A DNA stretch of 64,000 bases from an uncultured Lachnospiraceae bacterium (lineage in GTDB: Bacteria; Bacillota; Clostridia; Lachnospirales; Lachnospiraceae), in NCBI GenBank assembly GCA_900315945.1, contig ONAZ01000010.1, positions 1 through 64,000 on the forward strand, written 5' to 3'. This document shows positions 17,621-29,386 of this stretch, piece after piece. How positions within the stretch are numbered: the first letter of the stretch is position 1; each line of letters starts with the position of its first letter. A program made the position numbers and the translations under genes. The notes under the pieces were generated by a model. It saw only the letters and a program-made list of their open reading frames with translations, had not been told where the DNA came from and searched no databases.

Positions 17621-19060
17621 ATGTTTGTAGGACGAAAGAAAGAATTAGAAGCTCTAGAAAGCTTTTATAATGACGACAAGAAGAAGGTGTGCTGTGTCAC
17701 AGGACAAGTGGGCATGGGCAAGACTACCCTTCTTAAAGAGTTTGCCAAGGATAAAAAGCACCTTTTCCACATTGCGTATCCAACAACTGATGTGGGACAA
17801 ATGGTGCTTTTTGCACGTTCATTAGGCGAAATATATGAGATGCCAAGGTTTGCTAATACTGCAAATCTTCAAGTTCTTAAAGAAGAATATGAGATAATTC
17901 CTGATTTTACGGAATTAATGGATATGATTGAGGAGAAGGCCAAAGGAGAGAAGCTTCTTCTTATTATCGATGGATATTATAATTTCGTTAAGGCAGATGC
18001 ATCATATGAGAAGATATTATTTGACTACATTACTTCAAAGTGGGCTAATAATAATATCAAATTAATTGTATGTGGTGATTCTTTCCTTGCTATGGAGAAG
18101 TTTGTATATGGCAAGAAGGCAATTTGGAAAGATACTCCTATGACAATGATTGAGTTAAAGGGAATGGGATTCTATGATTCTTGTGAATTTTTCCCGGATA
18201 GAGATGAAGAAGAAAGGACATTTCTCTATGGATTAACAGGTGGTATCCCTCAACATTTGTCTAAAATCGAAGGAGACCTTGAAAATGTTGCTAAGGAATT
18301 ATTCTTAAAACCTATTCATCAGGCTGGTTTGATGCCAGAGGCTACCATGAGTATTGACCTAAGAGAACTGTCTTATTACAACAGGATTCTTATGACTTTA
18401 GCCCAGGGAAATGCAAGAGTTAATCAGATATCTGCTCTTGTTAATAAGCCAAAAGATGTTGTGGTTCCTTACATGAATACACTTATTAATATTGGTGTTG
18501 TAGAGAAGAATAATGCCATAACAGAGAAGAATAATCGTAAGAAGACTAGATATGGAATAGTTAATACGAATTTCCTATTCTGGTATAGATATATTGCTCC
18601 TAATATCGATTGGTATTACAGTGGCAAGATAAGAGATATGTGGTCAGAGTTAATTGAGCCAGAATTAGCTGATTACATGAAGAGTGTATTTGTTCGCATG
18701 TGTAAAGAATACATTAGAAAAGAGGCGGACAATGGCAAGATGCCATTTACTGTAGATGATATAGGTAATTGGTGGGAGAATGACGAGGATAAAGGAACTT
18801 CTTCGGGATTCGATCTTGTGGCTCTTGGTAAATGCGAAGATAAGCCATGTACTGTATTTGGCAGATGTTATTATAATGATGAGCCTATTGAAATGGCTAC
18901 ACTTAAGGACTTAATCGAGATGACGAAACATGTATCCGCATCAGGGGATGTGTTCTATATTGTATTCTCTAAGAGCGGATTCCATGAGAATACATTAACT
19001 GTTGCTGGTGCCATCAAAAATATTATGCTTATTACCCTTGAAGATGTGGCTAAGTTGTAG
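17621..19060 (+). CDS. AAA-family ATPase with DUF234 C-terminal domain
   Basis: A 479-residue ATP-binding protein of the archaeal-type ATPase group (PF01637 plus DUF234/PF03008 layout). The Walker A motif GQVGMGKTT is near residue 30 and a Walker B-like LLLIIDGYYNF is near 110. A middle winged-helix-like region precedes the DUF234 hallmark NTNFLFWYRYI (about 320) and a C-terminal nuclease-like segment (FDLVAL...TVFGRC). The start at 17621 follows GGAAGAGG; a TTG 60 nt upstream is less likely. The family is often linked to mobile or stress functions, but the client is unknown. Confidence 0.85.
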   Translation: MFVGRKKELEALESFYNDDKKKVCCVTGQVGMGKTTLLKEFAKDKKHLFHIAYPTTDVGQMVLFARSLGEIYEMPRFANTANLQVLKEEYEIIPDFTELMDMIEEKAKGEKLLLIIDGYYNFVKADASYEKILFDYITSKWANNNIKLIVCGDSFLAMEKFVYGKKAIWKDTPMTMIELKGMGFYDSCEFFPDRDEEERTFLYGLTGGIPQHLSKIEGDLENVAKELFLKPIHQAGLMPEATMSIDLRELSYYNRILMTLAQGNARVNQISALVNKPKDVVVPYMNTLINIGVVEKNNAITEKNNRKKTRYGIVNTNFLFWYRYIAPNIDWYYSGKIRDMWSELIEPELADYMKSVFVRMCKEYIRKEADNGKMPFTVDDIGNWWENDEDKGTSSGFDLVALGKCEDKPCTVFGRCYYNDEPIEMATLKDLIEMTKHVSASGDVFYIVFSKSGFHENTLTVAGAIKNIMLITLEDVAKL

Positions 19061-19118
19061 TATCATATACAAGATATTGTGTGTAAGACACAACATATTG
19101 TGGTGAAAGGAAATATAA

Positions 19119-19958
19119 ATGACAAACATTGAGTTGCAAAAAAAGGCTGTACAGATTAGAAAAGGCATAATAAAAGGTACTCATGCCGCAAAGGCTGGAC
19201 ATCCAGGTGGTTCTCTATCATCTGCAGAAGTATTTGCATTTCTTTATTTTGAAGAAATGAATATCGATGCAAAGAATCCTAATATGGAAGATAGAGATAG
19301 ATTCGTTCTTTCTAAAGGACACTCGGCACCTGGTTTATATGCTGCGTTAGCATTAAAGGGATTCTTCCCAGAGGAAGATTTATTAACACTTCGTCACATT
19401 GGATCACACCTACAAGGTCATCCAACCCTTGGATATACACCTGGAATTGATATGTCTAGTGGTTCCCTAGGACAAGGCGCATCTGCTTCTCTGGGAATGG
19501 CTATGGCAGCAAGAATAGATAAGAAAGATTATAGAGTATATTCTCTTCTTGGTGATGGTGAGATTCAAGAAGGTCAGGTTTGGGAAGCTGCAATGTTCGC
19601 AGGAGCAAGAAAGCTTGATAATCTATGTTGGATTGTAGATAACAACAACTTGCAGATAGATGGAGCAATTGATGAAATTAATTCTCCATATCCAATTGGA
19701 GATAAGTTTAGAGCATTTAATTTCAATGTAATTGAGATTGATGATGGTCATGATTTTGATAAGTTAAGAGATGCATTTAATAATGCAAGGAATACTAAGG
19801 GAATGCCTTCGGTAATCGTTATGAAGACAATTAAGGGTAAAGATGTATCCTTTATGGAAAATGTAGTAGGCTGGCATGGAGTCGCACCAAAAGACGACGA
19901 GGCAGCAAAAGCTTTAGAAGAATTAGATAAGCTTGAGGAGGAACTATGTCAGAACTAA
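19119..19958 (+). CDS. Transketolase, N-terminal subunit
   Basis: The 279-residue half of a split transketolase, carrying the thiamine-diphosphate and metal site: GDGEIQEGQVWEA (about 145) with the later DNNNLQIDG, plus GHxxPGL and HLQGHP motifs. It overlaps the C-terminal subunit gene by 13 nt, so the two are translationally coupled and form one enzyme for pentose-phosphate carbon transfer. The ATG follows GAAAGGAA. A short repeat of ATATTGTG lies in the leader (19070-19100). Confidence 0.95.
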   Translation: MTNIELQKKAVQIRKGIIKGTHAAKAGHPGGSLSSAEVFAFLYFEEMNIDAKNPNMEDRDRFVLSKGHSAPGLYAALALKGFFPEEDLLTLRHIGSHLQGHPTLGYTPGIDMSSGSLGQGASASLGMAMAARIDKKDYRVYSLLGDGEIQEGQVWEAAMFAGARKLDNLCWIVDNNNLQIDGAIDEINSPYPIGDKFRAFNFNVIEIDDGHDFDKLRDAFNNARNTKGMPSVIVMKTIKGKDVSFMENVVGWHGVAPKDDEAAKALEELDKLEEELCQN

Positions 19959-20887
19959 AGAGAATAGCAACAAGACAAAGTTACGGAGAGGCCTTGGCAG
20001 AGCTTGGTGAAGTCGATGATAGAATAGTAGTGCTTGATGCAGATCTTGCTGAATCTACTAAGACAGCAATTTTTGGCAAGAAATTTCCAGATAGATTTAT
20101 TGATTGTGGAATAGCTGAAGCTAATATGGTTAGTATGGCAGCAGGCCTTGCAGCTTGTGGAAAGATACCATTTTGCTCAAGTTTTGCTATGTTTGCTACG
20201 GGTCGTGCTTATGAGCAGATTAGAAACTCAGTTGGTTATCCACATTTGAATGTGAGAATTGCAGCAAGCCACGCAGGAATATCTGTAGGAGAAGATGGTG
20301 CAACTCATCAATGTATAGAAGATGTATCATTAATGCGTAACATTCCTGGTATGACAGTTCTTTGTCCTGCTGATGATGTTGAGACTAAGGCTTGTATCAA
20401 GGCAGTAATGGATATAGAAGGTCCTTGTTATATAAGGCTTGGAAGACTTGCAGTTCCAGCATACAACGATGCTGACAATTACGAGTTTAACTTATATGAA
20501 GCACCTATCCTTCGCGAAGGAGACGATGTGACATTGTTTGCAACAGGCTTAGAGGTTATTGAAGCATTGCAGGCAGCAGATATGCTTTCTGAAGAAGGCA
20601 TAGAAGCACAAGTTGTAAATGTTCATACAATTAAGCCAATTGATGTAGATACAGTAGTGTCTTGCGCTAAGAAGACAGGCAAAGTTGTAACAATAGAAGA
20701 GCATTCCGTAATTGGAGGATTAGGTTCAGCTGTTGCAGAGACATTATCTGAGCATTATCCAACTAAGCAGCTTAGAATTGGAATTCAGGATAGATTCGGA
20801 GAATCAGGTCCAGCACTTAAGTTACTTGAGAAATACGAACTTGATGCTAAAGGAGTTTATAAACAGGTTAAAGAATTTTTGGCGTAG
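19946..20887 (+). CDS. Transketolase, C-terminal subunit
   Basis: The 313-residue pyrimidine-binding and C-terminal half of the split transketolase. Motifs: LDADLAEST at the start, FIDCGIAEANMVSMAAGLA (contains the Glu that activates the cofactor), and SHAGISVGEDGATHQ. AGGAGG lies inside the end of the upstream gene. No normal terminator follows; instead a 222-bp palindrome begins 34 nt after the stop. Confidence 0.95.
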   Translation: MSELKRIATRQSYGEALAELGEVDDRIVVLDADLAESTKTAIFGKKFPDRFIDCGIAEANMVSMAAGLAACGKIPFCSSFAMFATGRAYEQIRNSVGYPHLNVRIAASHAGISVGEDGATHQCIEDVSLMRNIPGMTVLCPADDVETKACIKAVMDIEGPCYIRLGRLAVPAYNDADNYEFNLYEAPILREGDDVTLFATGLEVIEALQAADMLSEEGIEAQVVNVHTIKPIDVDTVVSCAKKTGKVVTIEEHSVIGGLGSAVAETLSEHYPTKQLRIGIQDRFGESGPALKLLEKYELDAKGVYKQVKEFLA

Positions 20888-20920
20888 GTGTACTCCGGCT
20901 AAGAGCTTTATGGTTAAAGC

Positions 20921-21142
20921 TTATGCATAGAGAGGATTTCGCACTTATGGGTCTACGCTAAGTATATGTAAGTAATTGGTGTAAAGATTAATATAGAAAA
21001 ATGGACGGAAACCAATGTTCAATCCTCCGTCCGGTCGGTGAACATTTACTCGTGCCATCCGTGGCACGAGTTTTCCTATATAACCAATTACTAACATATA
21101 CTAACGCTTGCCCCAAGGTGCTGAAATCCTCTCTATGCATAA
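20921..21142. repeat. Large palindromic element 1 upstream of rpoB
   Basis: Inverted arms of about 75 nt (TTATGCATAGAGAGGATTTC at the left end, its complement at 21123-21142). They also share GTATATGTWAGTAATTGGT and a TATAGRAAAA block. The centre holds two hairpins: GGACGGA/TCCGTCC (21004-21032) and ACTCGTGCCA-tccg-TGGCACGAGT (about 21048-21071). No coding capacity. It could be a MITE, or fold as a long RNA when read through from the transketolase genes. Confidence 0.8.
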
Positions 21143-21170
21143 TCTTCAACCTGAGATAGTATCTGGCCGG

Positions 21171-21401
21171 GGTGCATTTGTGTATAAATATCCTCATACC
21201 TTGTGTCGAGCGCTAGTATATGTTGATGATTGATTAAGAGAGGGAATTTTTTGCCAAGGATGGCAAAAAAAGTGACCACTGAGCCCGGATGGCGAATTGG
21301 GCACGGTTCCTGCCATATGCTTGAAAGAAATGTTGTATCAATCATTTACATATACTAAGCGAAGAGACATCTGTATGAGGATATTTATACACAAATGCAC
21401 C
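21171..21401. repeat. Large palindromic element 2 upstream of rpoB
   Basis: Inverted arms of about 65 nt beginning GGTGCATTTGTGTATAAATA and ending in its complement; inner parts share AGTATATGTWRATGATTGAT with element 1. The centre has TTTTTTGCCA-agga-TGGCAAAAAA (21247-21270) and a second hairpin around GGATGGCGAATT. It is separated from element 1 by 28 bp and ends 38 bp before the rpoB -35. Confidence 0.8.
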
Positions 21402-21438
21402 ATGGAAGATATTTCCTCTCACTTTCTCAAAAAATGTC

Positions 21439-21468
21439 TTGACACACCATTGTAATTTGGTGTAATAT
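21439..21468 (+). promoter_or_regulatory. rpoBC promoter with dyad in the spacer
   Basis: Consensus TTGACA (21439-21444), 18-bp spacer, TAATAT (21463-21468). A small inverted repeat ACACCA-N8-TGGTGT (21444-21463) fills the spacer exactly. The leader to rpoB is about 105 nt and contains a weak ATGCC/GGGCAT hairpin. This is a dedicated promoter, as no ribosomal protein genes lie upstream. Confidence 0.8.
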
Positions 21469-21579
21469 GTAGAGTGCTTTATTGTGGAGTAATGGGCGTA
21501 GTATGCCTAATTTTAAGGGCATTTACGACACATTTTGTTCACGATTATTGCAAAATAAAATGAAGAGGTGAAGCGTCAA

Positions 21580-24500
21580 ATGGAGAAAAACAGAATACGT
21601 CCAGTGAAAGCCGGAAAAAGTATACGTATGAGTTATTCAAGACAAAAAGAGGTTCTCAAGATGCCTAACTTCATTGAGGTTCAGAAGGACTCTTATAAGT
21701 GGTTCTTAGAGGAAGGCCTTAAGGAAGTTTTCAGAGATATCTCTCCTATTAGTGATTATGGTAATCACTTAAGCTTGAATTTCGTAGATTTTACTTTGTG
21801 TGAAGATGAGAAGAAGTATACGATTCCTGAATGCAAAGAGAGAGATGCGACTTATGCGGCTCCTTTAAAGGTTGTGGTTAGTCTTCTTAATAAGGATACT
21901 GATGAGATTATTACGCAGGAAATCTTTATGGGTGATATGCCACTTATGACTGAGACAGGTACATTCGTAATTAATGGTGCAGAGCGTGTAATTGTAAGCC
22001 AATTAGTACGTTCTCCAGGCATTTATTATGCTATCGATCATGATAAGGTAGGTAAGAAATTATATTCTTGTACAGTAATACCTAATCGTGGTGCGTGGTT
22101 AGAGTATGAGACTGACTCCAATGACGTTTTTTACGTTCGTGTAGATAGAACTAGAAAGGTTCCTATTACTGTACTTATTCGTGCACTGGGAGTAGGAACT
22201 AATCAGGAAATCATTGACTTGTTTGGAGAAGAGCCTAAGATTATGGCGTCTCTTGACAAGGATCCATCTATTGACCCAGAGAAGCTTCCAGAAGGAAGTT
22301 ACGAGAAGGGTCTATTAGAGTTATATAAGAAGATTCGTCCAGGTGAGCCTCTTTCTGTTGAGAGTGCAGAGAGTCTTATTAATGCTATGTTCTTCGACCC
22401 AAGAAGATATGACTTAGCTAAAGTGGGACGTTATAAATTCAATAAGAAGCTTTCATTTAGACATAGAATTTACAATCAGGTTCTTGCAGAAGATGTTGTA
22501 AGCGAGATTACTGGTGAAGTAATTGCTGAAGCTGGTACATTAGTATCTAGAGAACTTGCTGATGAAATTCAGAATAATGCTATTCCATATGTAATGATTC
22601 AGACTGAAGAGAAGAATGTCAAAGTACTATCTAATATGATGGTTGATTTCGACTATTTCGTTGGTCTTGATTGCGATCCAAGAGAACTTGGAGTAACTGA
22701 GAAAGTATACTATCCAGTACTTGAGCAGTTAATGAGCGAATATGAAGATGGGGAAGAGCTTGCTGAAGCTGTTAAGCGTAATATCGGTGATCTTATTCCT
22801 AAGCATATTACAAGAGATGATATATTTGCATCTATTAACTACAATATGCATCTTGAATATGGAATTGGTAAGGATGATGATATTGACCATTTAGGTAATC
22901 GTCGTATTCGTGCTGTTGGTGAATTATTACAGAATCAATACAGAATTGGCTTGTCACGTATGGAGAGAGTTGTTCGTGAGAGAATGACTTCTCAGGATTT
23001 AGATGGCGTATCACCTCAGAGTCTAATCAATATTAAGCCTGTTACTGCAGCTGTTAAAGAATTCTTTGGTTCATCACAGCTTTCACAGTTTATGGATCAG
23101 AACAACCCACTTGGTGAGTTAACACATAAGAGACGTCTTTCAGCTCTTGGACCTGGTGGTTTGTCAAGAGATAGAGCAGGTTTCGAGGTTCGTGACGTTC
23201 ACTATTCTCACTACGGAAGAATGTGTCCTATTGAGACACCTGAAGGTCCTAACATCGGACTTATTAACTCACTAGCTAGTTACGCTAAGATTAATGAGTA
23301 TGGATTCATTGAAGCTCCTTATCGTAAGATTGATAAGTCTGATCCTGAGAATCCAAGAGTTACAGATGAAGTTGTATATATGACAGCTGATGAAGAAGAT
23401 AATTACCATGTAGCACAAGCTAACGAGAAGCTTGATGAAGAGGGACATTTCGTACGTAACAGTGTATCTGGTCGTTTCCGCGAAGAGACACAAGAGTACG
23501 ATAAGACAATGTTCGATTATATGGACGTATCTCCTAAGATGGTATTCTCTGTTGCTACAGCCCTTATTCCATTCTTACAGAATGACGATGCTAACCGTGC
23601 ACTTATGGGATCTAACATGCAGCGTCAGGCAGTGCCACTTCTTACAACAGAAGCTCCTGTTGTAGGTACAGGTATGGAGCCAAAGACAGCAGTTGACTCT
23701 GGCGTATGTGTTGTTGCAAAAGAAGAAGGAACAGTTGAGTTTGTAGATGCAACTAAGATTATTGTTAAGGGTAAGTCAGGCAGACAAGAATATATCCTTA
23801 ATAAATTTGATAGAAGTAACCAAAGTAACTGCTACAACCAGAGACCTATTGTATTCAAGGGTGACAAGGTTGAAGAAGGCGAAGTTATTGCAGATGGTCC
23901 TTCAACATCAATGGGTGAAATGGCACTTGGTAAGAACCCACTTATTGGTTTCATGACTTGGGAAGGTTACAACTACGAGGATGCTGTACTATTATCAGAG
24001 AGATTAGTTCAGGATGATGTATATACATCTGTTCATATTGAAGAATATGAGACAGAAGCTAGAGATACAAAGCTTGGTGCAGAAGAGATTACAAGAGATA
24101 TATCTGGTGTAGGTGATGATGCCCGCGCCAACCTTGACGAAGACGGTATTATTAGAATTGGTGCTGAAGTTCGTGCAGGTGATATTCTTGTAGGAAAAGT
24201 TACACCTAAGGGTGAGACAGAAGCATCAGCAGAAGAGAAGTTACTTCGTGCTATCTTTGGTGATAAGGCTAAAGAAGTTAGAGATACTTCACTTAAAGTA
24301 CCTCATGGTGAATATGGTGTTGTTGTAGATGCTAAAGTATTTACAAGAGAAAATGGTGATGAGTTACCACCTGGAGTTAACAAATCAGTTAGAATCTATA
24401 TTGCACAGAAGCGTAAGATTTCTGTTGGTGATAAGATGGCTGGTCGTCATGGTAACAAGGGTGTAGTTTCTCGTGTACTTCCTATTGAAGATATGCCATA

Positions 24501-25488
24501 CCTACCTAATGGTAGACCACTTGATATCGTTCTTAATCCACTTGGTGTACCATCTCGTATGAATATTGGACAGGTACTTGAGATTCACTTATCTCTTGCA
24601 GCTAAGGCTCTTGGATTTAATATCGAAACACCTGTATTTGATGGTGCTAAGGAAATTGATATTCAGGATACTCTTGAACTTGCTAATGATTATGTAAATC
24701 TTCCTTTCGATAAGACGGAAGCTAAGCTTGATAAATGGGCTGACAAGAAAGAGAATTTCTCAGATAAGTATAAAGATGTTCTTAACAAGGACGTTATGAA
24801 ATACTTAAGTGATAATCGTGACCATAGAGCTCTATGGGAGGGTGTTGATATTAGCAGAGATGGTAAGGTTCAACTTCGTGATGGTCGTACAGGTGAAGAA
24901 TTTGATTCACCAGTAACAATTGGTCACATGCATTACTTGAAACTTCACCACTTAGTAGACGACAAGATTCATGCTCGTTCTACTGGTCCTTATTCTCTTG
25001 TTACACAGCAGCCACTTGGTGGTAAAGCACAATTCGGTGGACAACGTTTCGGAGAAATGGAAGTTTGGGCTCTTGAAGCTTATGGTGCAAGTTATACACT
25101 TCAAGAAATCTTGACAATGAAGTCAGATGACGTTGTTGGTCGTGTTAAGACATACGAAGCTATTATTAAGGGAGAGAATATCCCTGAACCTGGAATTCCT
25201 GAATCTTTCAAGGTTCTTCTTAAGGAATTACAGTCACTTGGTCTTGATGTCAAAGTACTTGACGAGAATCGTAAAGAGGTTCAATTAATTGAGACTAGTG
25301 AGTATGGCAATACTGATTACAACGCAGTAATGGCAGATGCTAATAAGAATTTTGCATTTGAGGAAAATGTTGATTTTGCAGCTCAAGGTTATACTGAGCA
25401 TTCAGTTGACGAAGAAGATGACTTAGAGTCTGAAGAATATGAAGACTTAGGTGAAGAAGCATTTGCAGATGATAATATTGAAGAATAG
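21580..25488 (+). CDS. rpoB: RNA polymerase subunit beta
   Basis: Catalytic beta subunit of RNA polymerase, 1302 residues. Typical blocks: [15 protein letters not shown], the rifampicin-region [40 protein letters not shown], and the C-terminal [24 protein letters not shown]. The rifampicin cluster reads as wild type (DQNN, HKRR, LGPGG). The ATG at 21580 is chosen because GAGGTG lies 9 nt upstream; an upstream GTG overlaps that site. The C-terminal tail beyond about residue 1260 is strongly acidic. It is followed 19 nt later by rpoC. Unlike many bacteria, rplJ-rplL are not directly upstream. Confidence 0.99.
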   Translation: MEKNRIRPVKAGKSIRMSYSRQKEVLKMPNFIEVQKDSYKWFLEEGLKEVFRDISPISDYGNHLSLNFVDFTLCEDEKKYTIPECKERDATYAAPLKVVVSLLNKDTDEIITQEIFMGDMPLMTETGTFVINGAERVIVSQLVRSPGIYYAIDHDKVGKKLYSCTVIPNRGAWLEYETDSNDVFYVRVDRTRKVPITVLIRALGVGTNQEIIDLFGEEPKIMASLDKDPSIDPEKLPEGSYEKGLLELYKKIRPGEPLSVESAESLINAMFFDPRRYDLAKVGRYKFNKKLSFRHRIYNQVLAEDVVSEITGEVIAEAGTLVSRELADEIQNNAIPYVMIQTEEKNVKVLSNMMVDFDYFVGLDCDPRELGVTEKVYYPVLEQLMSEYEDGEELAEAVKRNIGDLIPKHITRDDIFASINYNMHLEYGIGKDDDIDHLGNRRIRAVGELLQNQYRIGLSRMERVVRERMTSQDLDGVSPQSLINIKPVTAAVKEFFGSSQLSQFMDQNNPLGELTHKRRLSALGPGGLSRDRAGFEVRDVHYSHYGRMCPIETPEGPNIGLINSLASYAKINEYGFIEAPYRKIDKSDPENPRVTDEVVYMTADEEDNYHVAQANEKLDEEGHFVRNSVSGRFREETQEYDKTMFDYMDVSPKMVFSVATALIPFLQNDDANRALMGSNMQRQAVPLLTTEAPVVGTGMEPKTAVDSGVCVVAKEEGTVEFVDATKIIVKGKSGRQEYILNKFDRSNQSNCYNQRPIVFKGDKVEEGEVIADGPSTSMGEMALGKNPLIGFMTWEGYNYEDAVLLSERLVQDDVYTSVHIEEYETEARDTKLGAEEITRDISGVGDDARANLDEDGIIRIGAEVRAGDILVGKVTPKGETEASAEEKLLRAIFGDKAKEVRDTSLKVPHGEYGVVVDAKVFTRENGDELPPGVNKSVRIYIAQKRKISVGDKMAGRHGNKGVVSRVLPIEDMPYLPNGRPLDIVLNPLGVPSRMNIGQVLEIHLSLAAKALGFNIETPVFDGAKEIDIQDTLELANDYVNLPFDKTEAKLDKWADKKENFSDKYKDVLNKDVMKYLSDNRDHRALWEGVDISRDGKVQLRDGRTGEEFDSPVTIGHMHYLKLHHLVDDKIHARSTGPYSLVTQQPLGGKAQFGGQRFGEMEVWALEAYGASYTLQEILTMKSDDVVGRVKTYEAIIKGENIPEPGIPESFKVLLKELQSLGLDVKVLDENRKEVQLIETSEYGNTDYNAVMADANKNFAFEENVDFAAQGYTEHSVDEEDDLESEEYEDLGEEAFADDNIEE

Positions 25489-25507
25489 AGAGAAGGGAGT
25501 TTCATAA

Positions 25508-28500
25508 ATGCCAGGTACAATGAATAAAGATAAGACAAATCAACCAATTGAATTTGACGCTCTTCAAATTGGTTTGGCATCACCAGAGAAGATTAGAGAA
25601 TGGTCTTATGGTGAAGTGAAGAAGCCCGAGACAATTAATTATAGAACATTAAAGCCTGAGAAGGACGGTTTGTTTTGTGAGAAAATTTTCGGACCAAGCA
25701 AAGACTGGGAATGTCATTGTGGTAAATACAAGAAGATTCGCTATAAAGGCGTAGTCTGTGATAAGTGTGGCGTAGAGGTAACTAAAGCAGCAGTACGTAG
25801 AGAGAGAATGGGTCATATCGAACTTGCATGTCCTGTATCTCATATCTGGTACTTCAAGGGTATACCTAGCCGTATGGGATTACTTCTTGATTTATCACCA
25901 AGAGTACTTGATAAAGTATTATATTTCCACAGTTATATTGTATTAGATCCAGGTGAAACTGCATTAGAGTATAAGCAGATTCTTACTCAGGATGAATATA
26001 CTAACGCAGTTGAGACTTATGGAGCATCAGCTTTTAGAGCCGGAATGGGTGCTGAATCTGTTCAGGAATTATTAGCTGCAATTGATCTTGATGCAGATGC
26101 TGAAGAACTCAAAGAAGAATTAGAGTCAGCAACTGGCCAGAAGAGAGCAAGAATTATTAAGAGATTAGAAGTTGTAGAAGCATTCAGAGAATCAGGAAAT
26201 AAGCCTGAGTGGATGATACTTAATGTTATTCCAGTAATTCCACCAGACCTTCGTCCTATGGTTCAATTAGAAGGTGGAAGATTTGCAACTTCTGATTTGA
26301 ATGATTTATATCGTAGAATTGTTAACCGTAACAATCGTCTTAGAAAGCTACTTGATATCAACGCTCCTGAAATCGTTGTAAGAAACGAGAAGCGTATGCT
26401 TCAGGAAGCTGTAGATGGCTTAATTGATAATGGTCGTCGTGGACGTGCAGTTACAGGCCCTGGTAACAGAGCGCTTAAGTCTTTATCTGATATGCTTAAG
26501 GGTAAGTCTGGTCGTTTCCGTCAGAACTTACTAGGTAAGCGTGTAGATTACTCTGGTCGTTCAGTTATCGTAGTAGGTCCTGAACTTAAGATTTATCAAT
26601 GTGGTCTTCCTAAAGAAATGGCTATCGAATTATTCAAGCCATTTGTTATGAAGGTACTTGTTGAGACAGGTCAAGCACATAATATTAAGAGTGCTAAGAA
26701 GATGGTTGAGAAGTTAGATCCTAAAGTATGGGATGTTCTAGAAGAAGTAATCAAAGAGCACCCTGTAATGCTTAACCGTGCTCCGACACTTCATAGATTA
26801 GGTATTCAGGCATTTGAACCTGTCCTTGTAGAAGGTAAAGCTATTAAGCTTCATCCTCTTGTATGTACAGCTTATAATGCCGATTTCGATGGTGACCAAA
26901 TGGCTGTCCATCTACCACTTACTGCTGAAGCACAGGCAGAATGTAGATTTATGCTACTATCACCTAACAACTTACTTAAGCCTTCTGATGGTGGTCCTGT
27001 TGCTGTACCATCTCAGGATATGGTTCTTGGTATTTATTATCTTACACAGGAGAGAGAAAATCCTGAAGAGAAGAAGATATTTAAGAATGTTAATGAGGCT
27101 ATTCTTGCTTATGAGAACAAGGCTGTATCTCTACATGAGAGAGTTAAGGTACGTGTATCTAAGGAAGTTAATGGTGAGATAGTTTCTGGCATAATTGAGT
27201 CTACAGTTGGACGATTCATATTTAACGAAATTATTCCTCAGGATCTTGGAAATGTTGATAGAACAATTCCAGGTAATGAGCTTATTCTAGAAGTTGATGA
27301 ACTTGTAGGTAAGAAGCAACTTAAGAAGATACTTGAGAAAGTTATTAATACTCATGGTGCAACTAAGACTGCAGAAGTATTAGATGACATCAAAGCTATG
27401 GGTTACAAGTATTCAACACAGGCTGCAATGACAGTATCAATCTCTGATATGACAGTTCCTGCTAAGAAGGCTGATTTGATTGCTGAAGCAGAGAAGACTG
27501 TTGATGAGATTTCTAAGAAATATAAGCGTGGTTGGATGACAGAAGAAGAACGTTATAGAGATGTTGTAACTGTATGGGAAGATACTGATAAAATTCTTAC
27601 AGAAGAACTTCTTCAGGGTCTTGATCAATACAACAACATTCATATGATGGCTGATTCCGGAGCCCGTGGTTCTGATAAGCAGATTAAGCAGCTTGCAGGT
27701 ATGCGTGGTCTTATGGCTGATACAACAGGTCGTACAATCGAGCTTCCTATTAAGTCTAACTTCCGTGAAGGTCTTGACGTATTAGAGTATTTCATGTCTG
27801 CTCATGGTGCTCGTAAAGGACTTTCAGATACAGCTCTTCGTACAGCCGATTCAGGATATTTGACAAGAAGACTTGTTGATGTATCTCAACAGTTGATTGT
27901 TAGAGAGAGAGATTGTATCGAAGGAACTGACAACGAGATCCCAGGAATGTATGTACGTGCATTTATGGAAGGTCGTGAAGAGATTGAATCACTTCAGGAA
28001 CGTATTACAGGAAGATTCTCTTGTGAGACTATCTGTGATAAAGACGGAAATGTTATTGTTAAAGCTAACCATATGATTACACCTCGTAGAGCAGAAGCAA
28101 TTGTTACAAAGGGTGTTAATGAAGATGGTAAGCTATTTGCAGATCTAATTCAGGCTGAGAAAGATGATCCTACAGTTAAGGAAAAGGCTCAGATTAAGAT
28201 TCGTACTATTCTTACATGTCGCTCACGCCAGGGTGTCTGTGCTAAATGTTATGGTGCTAATATGGCAACTGGTAATGCGGTACAGGTTGGTGAAGCAATA
28301 GGTATTATTGCTGCTCAATCAATCGGTGAGCCTGGTACACAGCTTACAATGAGAACTTTCCATACTGGTGGTGTTGCTGGTAACGATATCACACAAGGTC
28401 TTCCTCGTGTAGAGGAAATCTTTGAAGCAAGAAAGCCTAAAGGACTTGCTATTATTTCTGAGATTGCCGGAACTATTGAGATTCGCGATACTAAGAAGAA

Positions 28501-29284
28501 GAGAGAAGTTGTTGTAAGAAACGACGAAGGAGAGGAGAAGATTTATCTAATCCCTTATGGCTCTCGTATCAAGGTAATTGATGGACAGGTAATCGAGAAG
28601 GGTGATGAACTTACAGAAGGTTCTATTAATCCACATGATATTATTGATATCAAGGGTGTTAGAGCTGTGCAGGATTACATGCTTAGAGAAGTTCAGAGAG
28701 TATATCGTCTGCAAGGTGTTGATATTAACGATAAGCATATTGAGGTTATTGTTCATCAGATGCTTAAGAAAGTTAGAATTGATGCAGCGGGTGATTCTAA
28801 TTACTTACCAGGAACACAAGTTGATGTTCTTGAATTTGAGGCTGTAAATGAGCAGCTTAAAGCAGAAGGTAAAGAGCCTGCAGAAGGTGAGCAGATTCTT
28901 CTTGGTATTACTAAGGCCAGTCTTGCTACAGAGTCATTCTTGTCAGCAGCTTCCTTCCAGGAGACTACTAAGGTTCTTACAGGTGCAGCAATCAAAGGAA
29001 AGATTGACCCATTAATCGGACTTAAGGAAAGCGTTATCTTAGGTAAGCTTATCCCTGCCGGAACAGGTATGAAGAGATATAGCAATATTAAGATTAACAC
29101 TACATATGATAATGAGATGTCTAGACAGATTGCTAAGGCACAAGAAGAAGCTAGTAAACTTCTTGAGATGGAGATGCAATCATCTACAGATGAGGCAGAA
29201 GCCGTAGAAGAAGTTGAAGAAGAAGCTCCAAAAGCTGGAATAGCTTCTCTTATCGATGCAATTAATAATGAAGTAGAAGAGTAA
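25508..29284 (+). CDS. rpoC: RNA polymerase subunit beta'
   Basis: Largest subunit of RNA polymerase, 1258 residues, containing the active-site motif [12 protein letters not shown] (about residue 457), the N-terminal zinc site CHCG...CDKCG (about 60-80), the second zinc cluster [13 protein letters not shown] (about 900) and the trigger-loop [19 protein letters not shown] lies before the ATG. Ends with an acidic tail. Co-transcribed with rpoB and closed by a strong terminator. Confidence 0.99.
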   Translation: MPGTMNKDKTNQPIEFDALQIGLASPEKIREWSYGEVKKPETINYRTLKPEKDGLFCEKIFGPSKDWECHCGKYKKIRYKGVVCDKCGVEVTKAAVRRERMGHIELACPVSHIWYFKGIPSRMGLLLDLSPRVLDKVLYFHSYIVLDPGETALEYKQILTQDEYTNAVETYGASAFRAGMGAESVQELLAAIDLDADAEELKEELESATGQKRARIIKRLEVVEAFRESGNKPEWMILNVIPVIPPDLRPMVQLEGGRFATSDLNDLYRRIVNRNNRLRKLLDINAPEIVVRNEKRMLQEAVDGLIDNGRRGRAVTGPGNRALKSLSDMLKGKSGRFRQNLLGKRVDYSGRSVIVVGPELKIYQCGLPKEMAIELFKPFVMKVLVETGQAHNIKSAKKMVEKLDPKVWDVLEEVIKEHPVMLNRAPTLHRLGIQAFEPVLVEGKAIKLHPLVCTAYNADFDGDQMAVHLPLTAEAQAECRFMLLSPNNLLKPSDGGPVAVPSQDMVLGIYYLTQERENPEEKKIFKNVNEAILAYENKAVSLHERVKVRVSKEVNGEIVSGIIESTVGRFIFNEIIPQDLGNVDRTIPGNELILEVDELVGKKQLKKILEKVINTHGATKTAEVLDDIKAMGYKYSTQAAMTVSISDMTVPAKKADLIAEAEKTVDEISKKYKRGWMTEEERYRDVVTVWEDTDKILTEELLQGLDQYNNIHMMADSGARGSDKQIKQLAGMRGLMADTTGRTIELPIKSNFREGLDVLEYFMSAHGARKGLSDTALRTADSGYLTRRLVDVSQQLIVRERDCIEGTDNEIPGMYVRAFMEGREEIESLQERITGRFSCETICDKDGNVIVKANHMITPRRAEAIVTKGVNEDGKLFADLIQAEKDDPTVKEKAQIKIRTILTCRSRQGVCAKCYGANMATGNAVQVGEAIGIIAAQSIGEPGTQLTMRTFHTGGVAGNDITQGLPRVEEIFEARKPKGLAIISEIAGTIEIRDTKKKREVVVRNDEGEEKIYLIPYGSRIKVIDGQVIEKGDELTEGSINPHDIIDIKGVRAVQDYMLREVQRVYRLQGVDINDKHIEVIVHQMLKKVRIDAAGDSNYLPGTQVDVLEFEAVNEQLKAEGKEPAEGEQILLGITKASLATESFLSAASFQETTKVLTGAAIKGKIDPLIGLKESVILGKLIPAGTGMKRYSNIKINTTYDNEMSRQIAKAQEEASKLLEMEMQSSTDEAEAVEEVEEEAPKAGIASLIDAINNEVEE

Positions 29285-29296
29285 TATTCTATTATG

Positions 29297-29338
29297 TAGA
29301 TGTGGCTATGCTAATACAATGGCCACATCTATTTTTAT
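29297..29338 (+). terminator. Terminator after rpoC
   Basis: TAGATGTGGC / GCCACATCTA perfect 10-bp stem with a 15-nt loop, followed by TTTTTATTT. Confidence 0.9.
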
Positions 29339-29341
29339 TTC

Positions 29342-29370
29342 TTGACTACATCTATGTAATAATGTATCAT
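29342..29370 (+). promoter_or_regulatory. Promoter of small membrane gene
   Basis: TTGACT (29342), 17-bp spacer, TATCAT (29365), directly after the rpoC terminator. Predicted transcription start is only about 10 nt from the first ATG. Confidence 0.65.
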
Positions 29371-29386
29371 AATTTGTGTAAAAAAG

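Noticed and set aside
20921-21401. CRISPR array
   Set aside because: Repeats are inverted and few, with no regular spacers.
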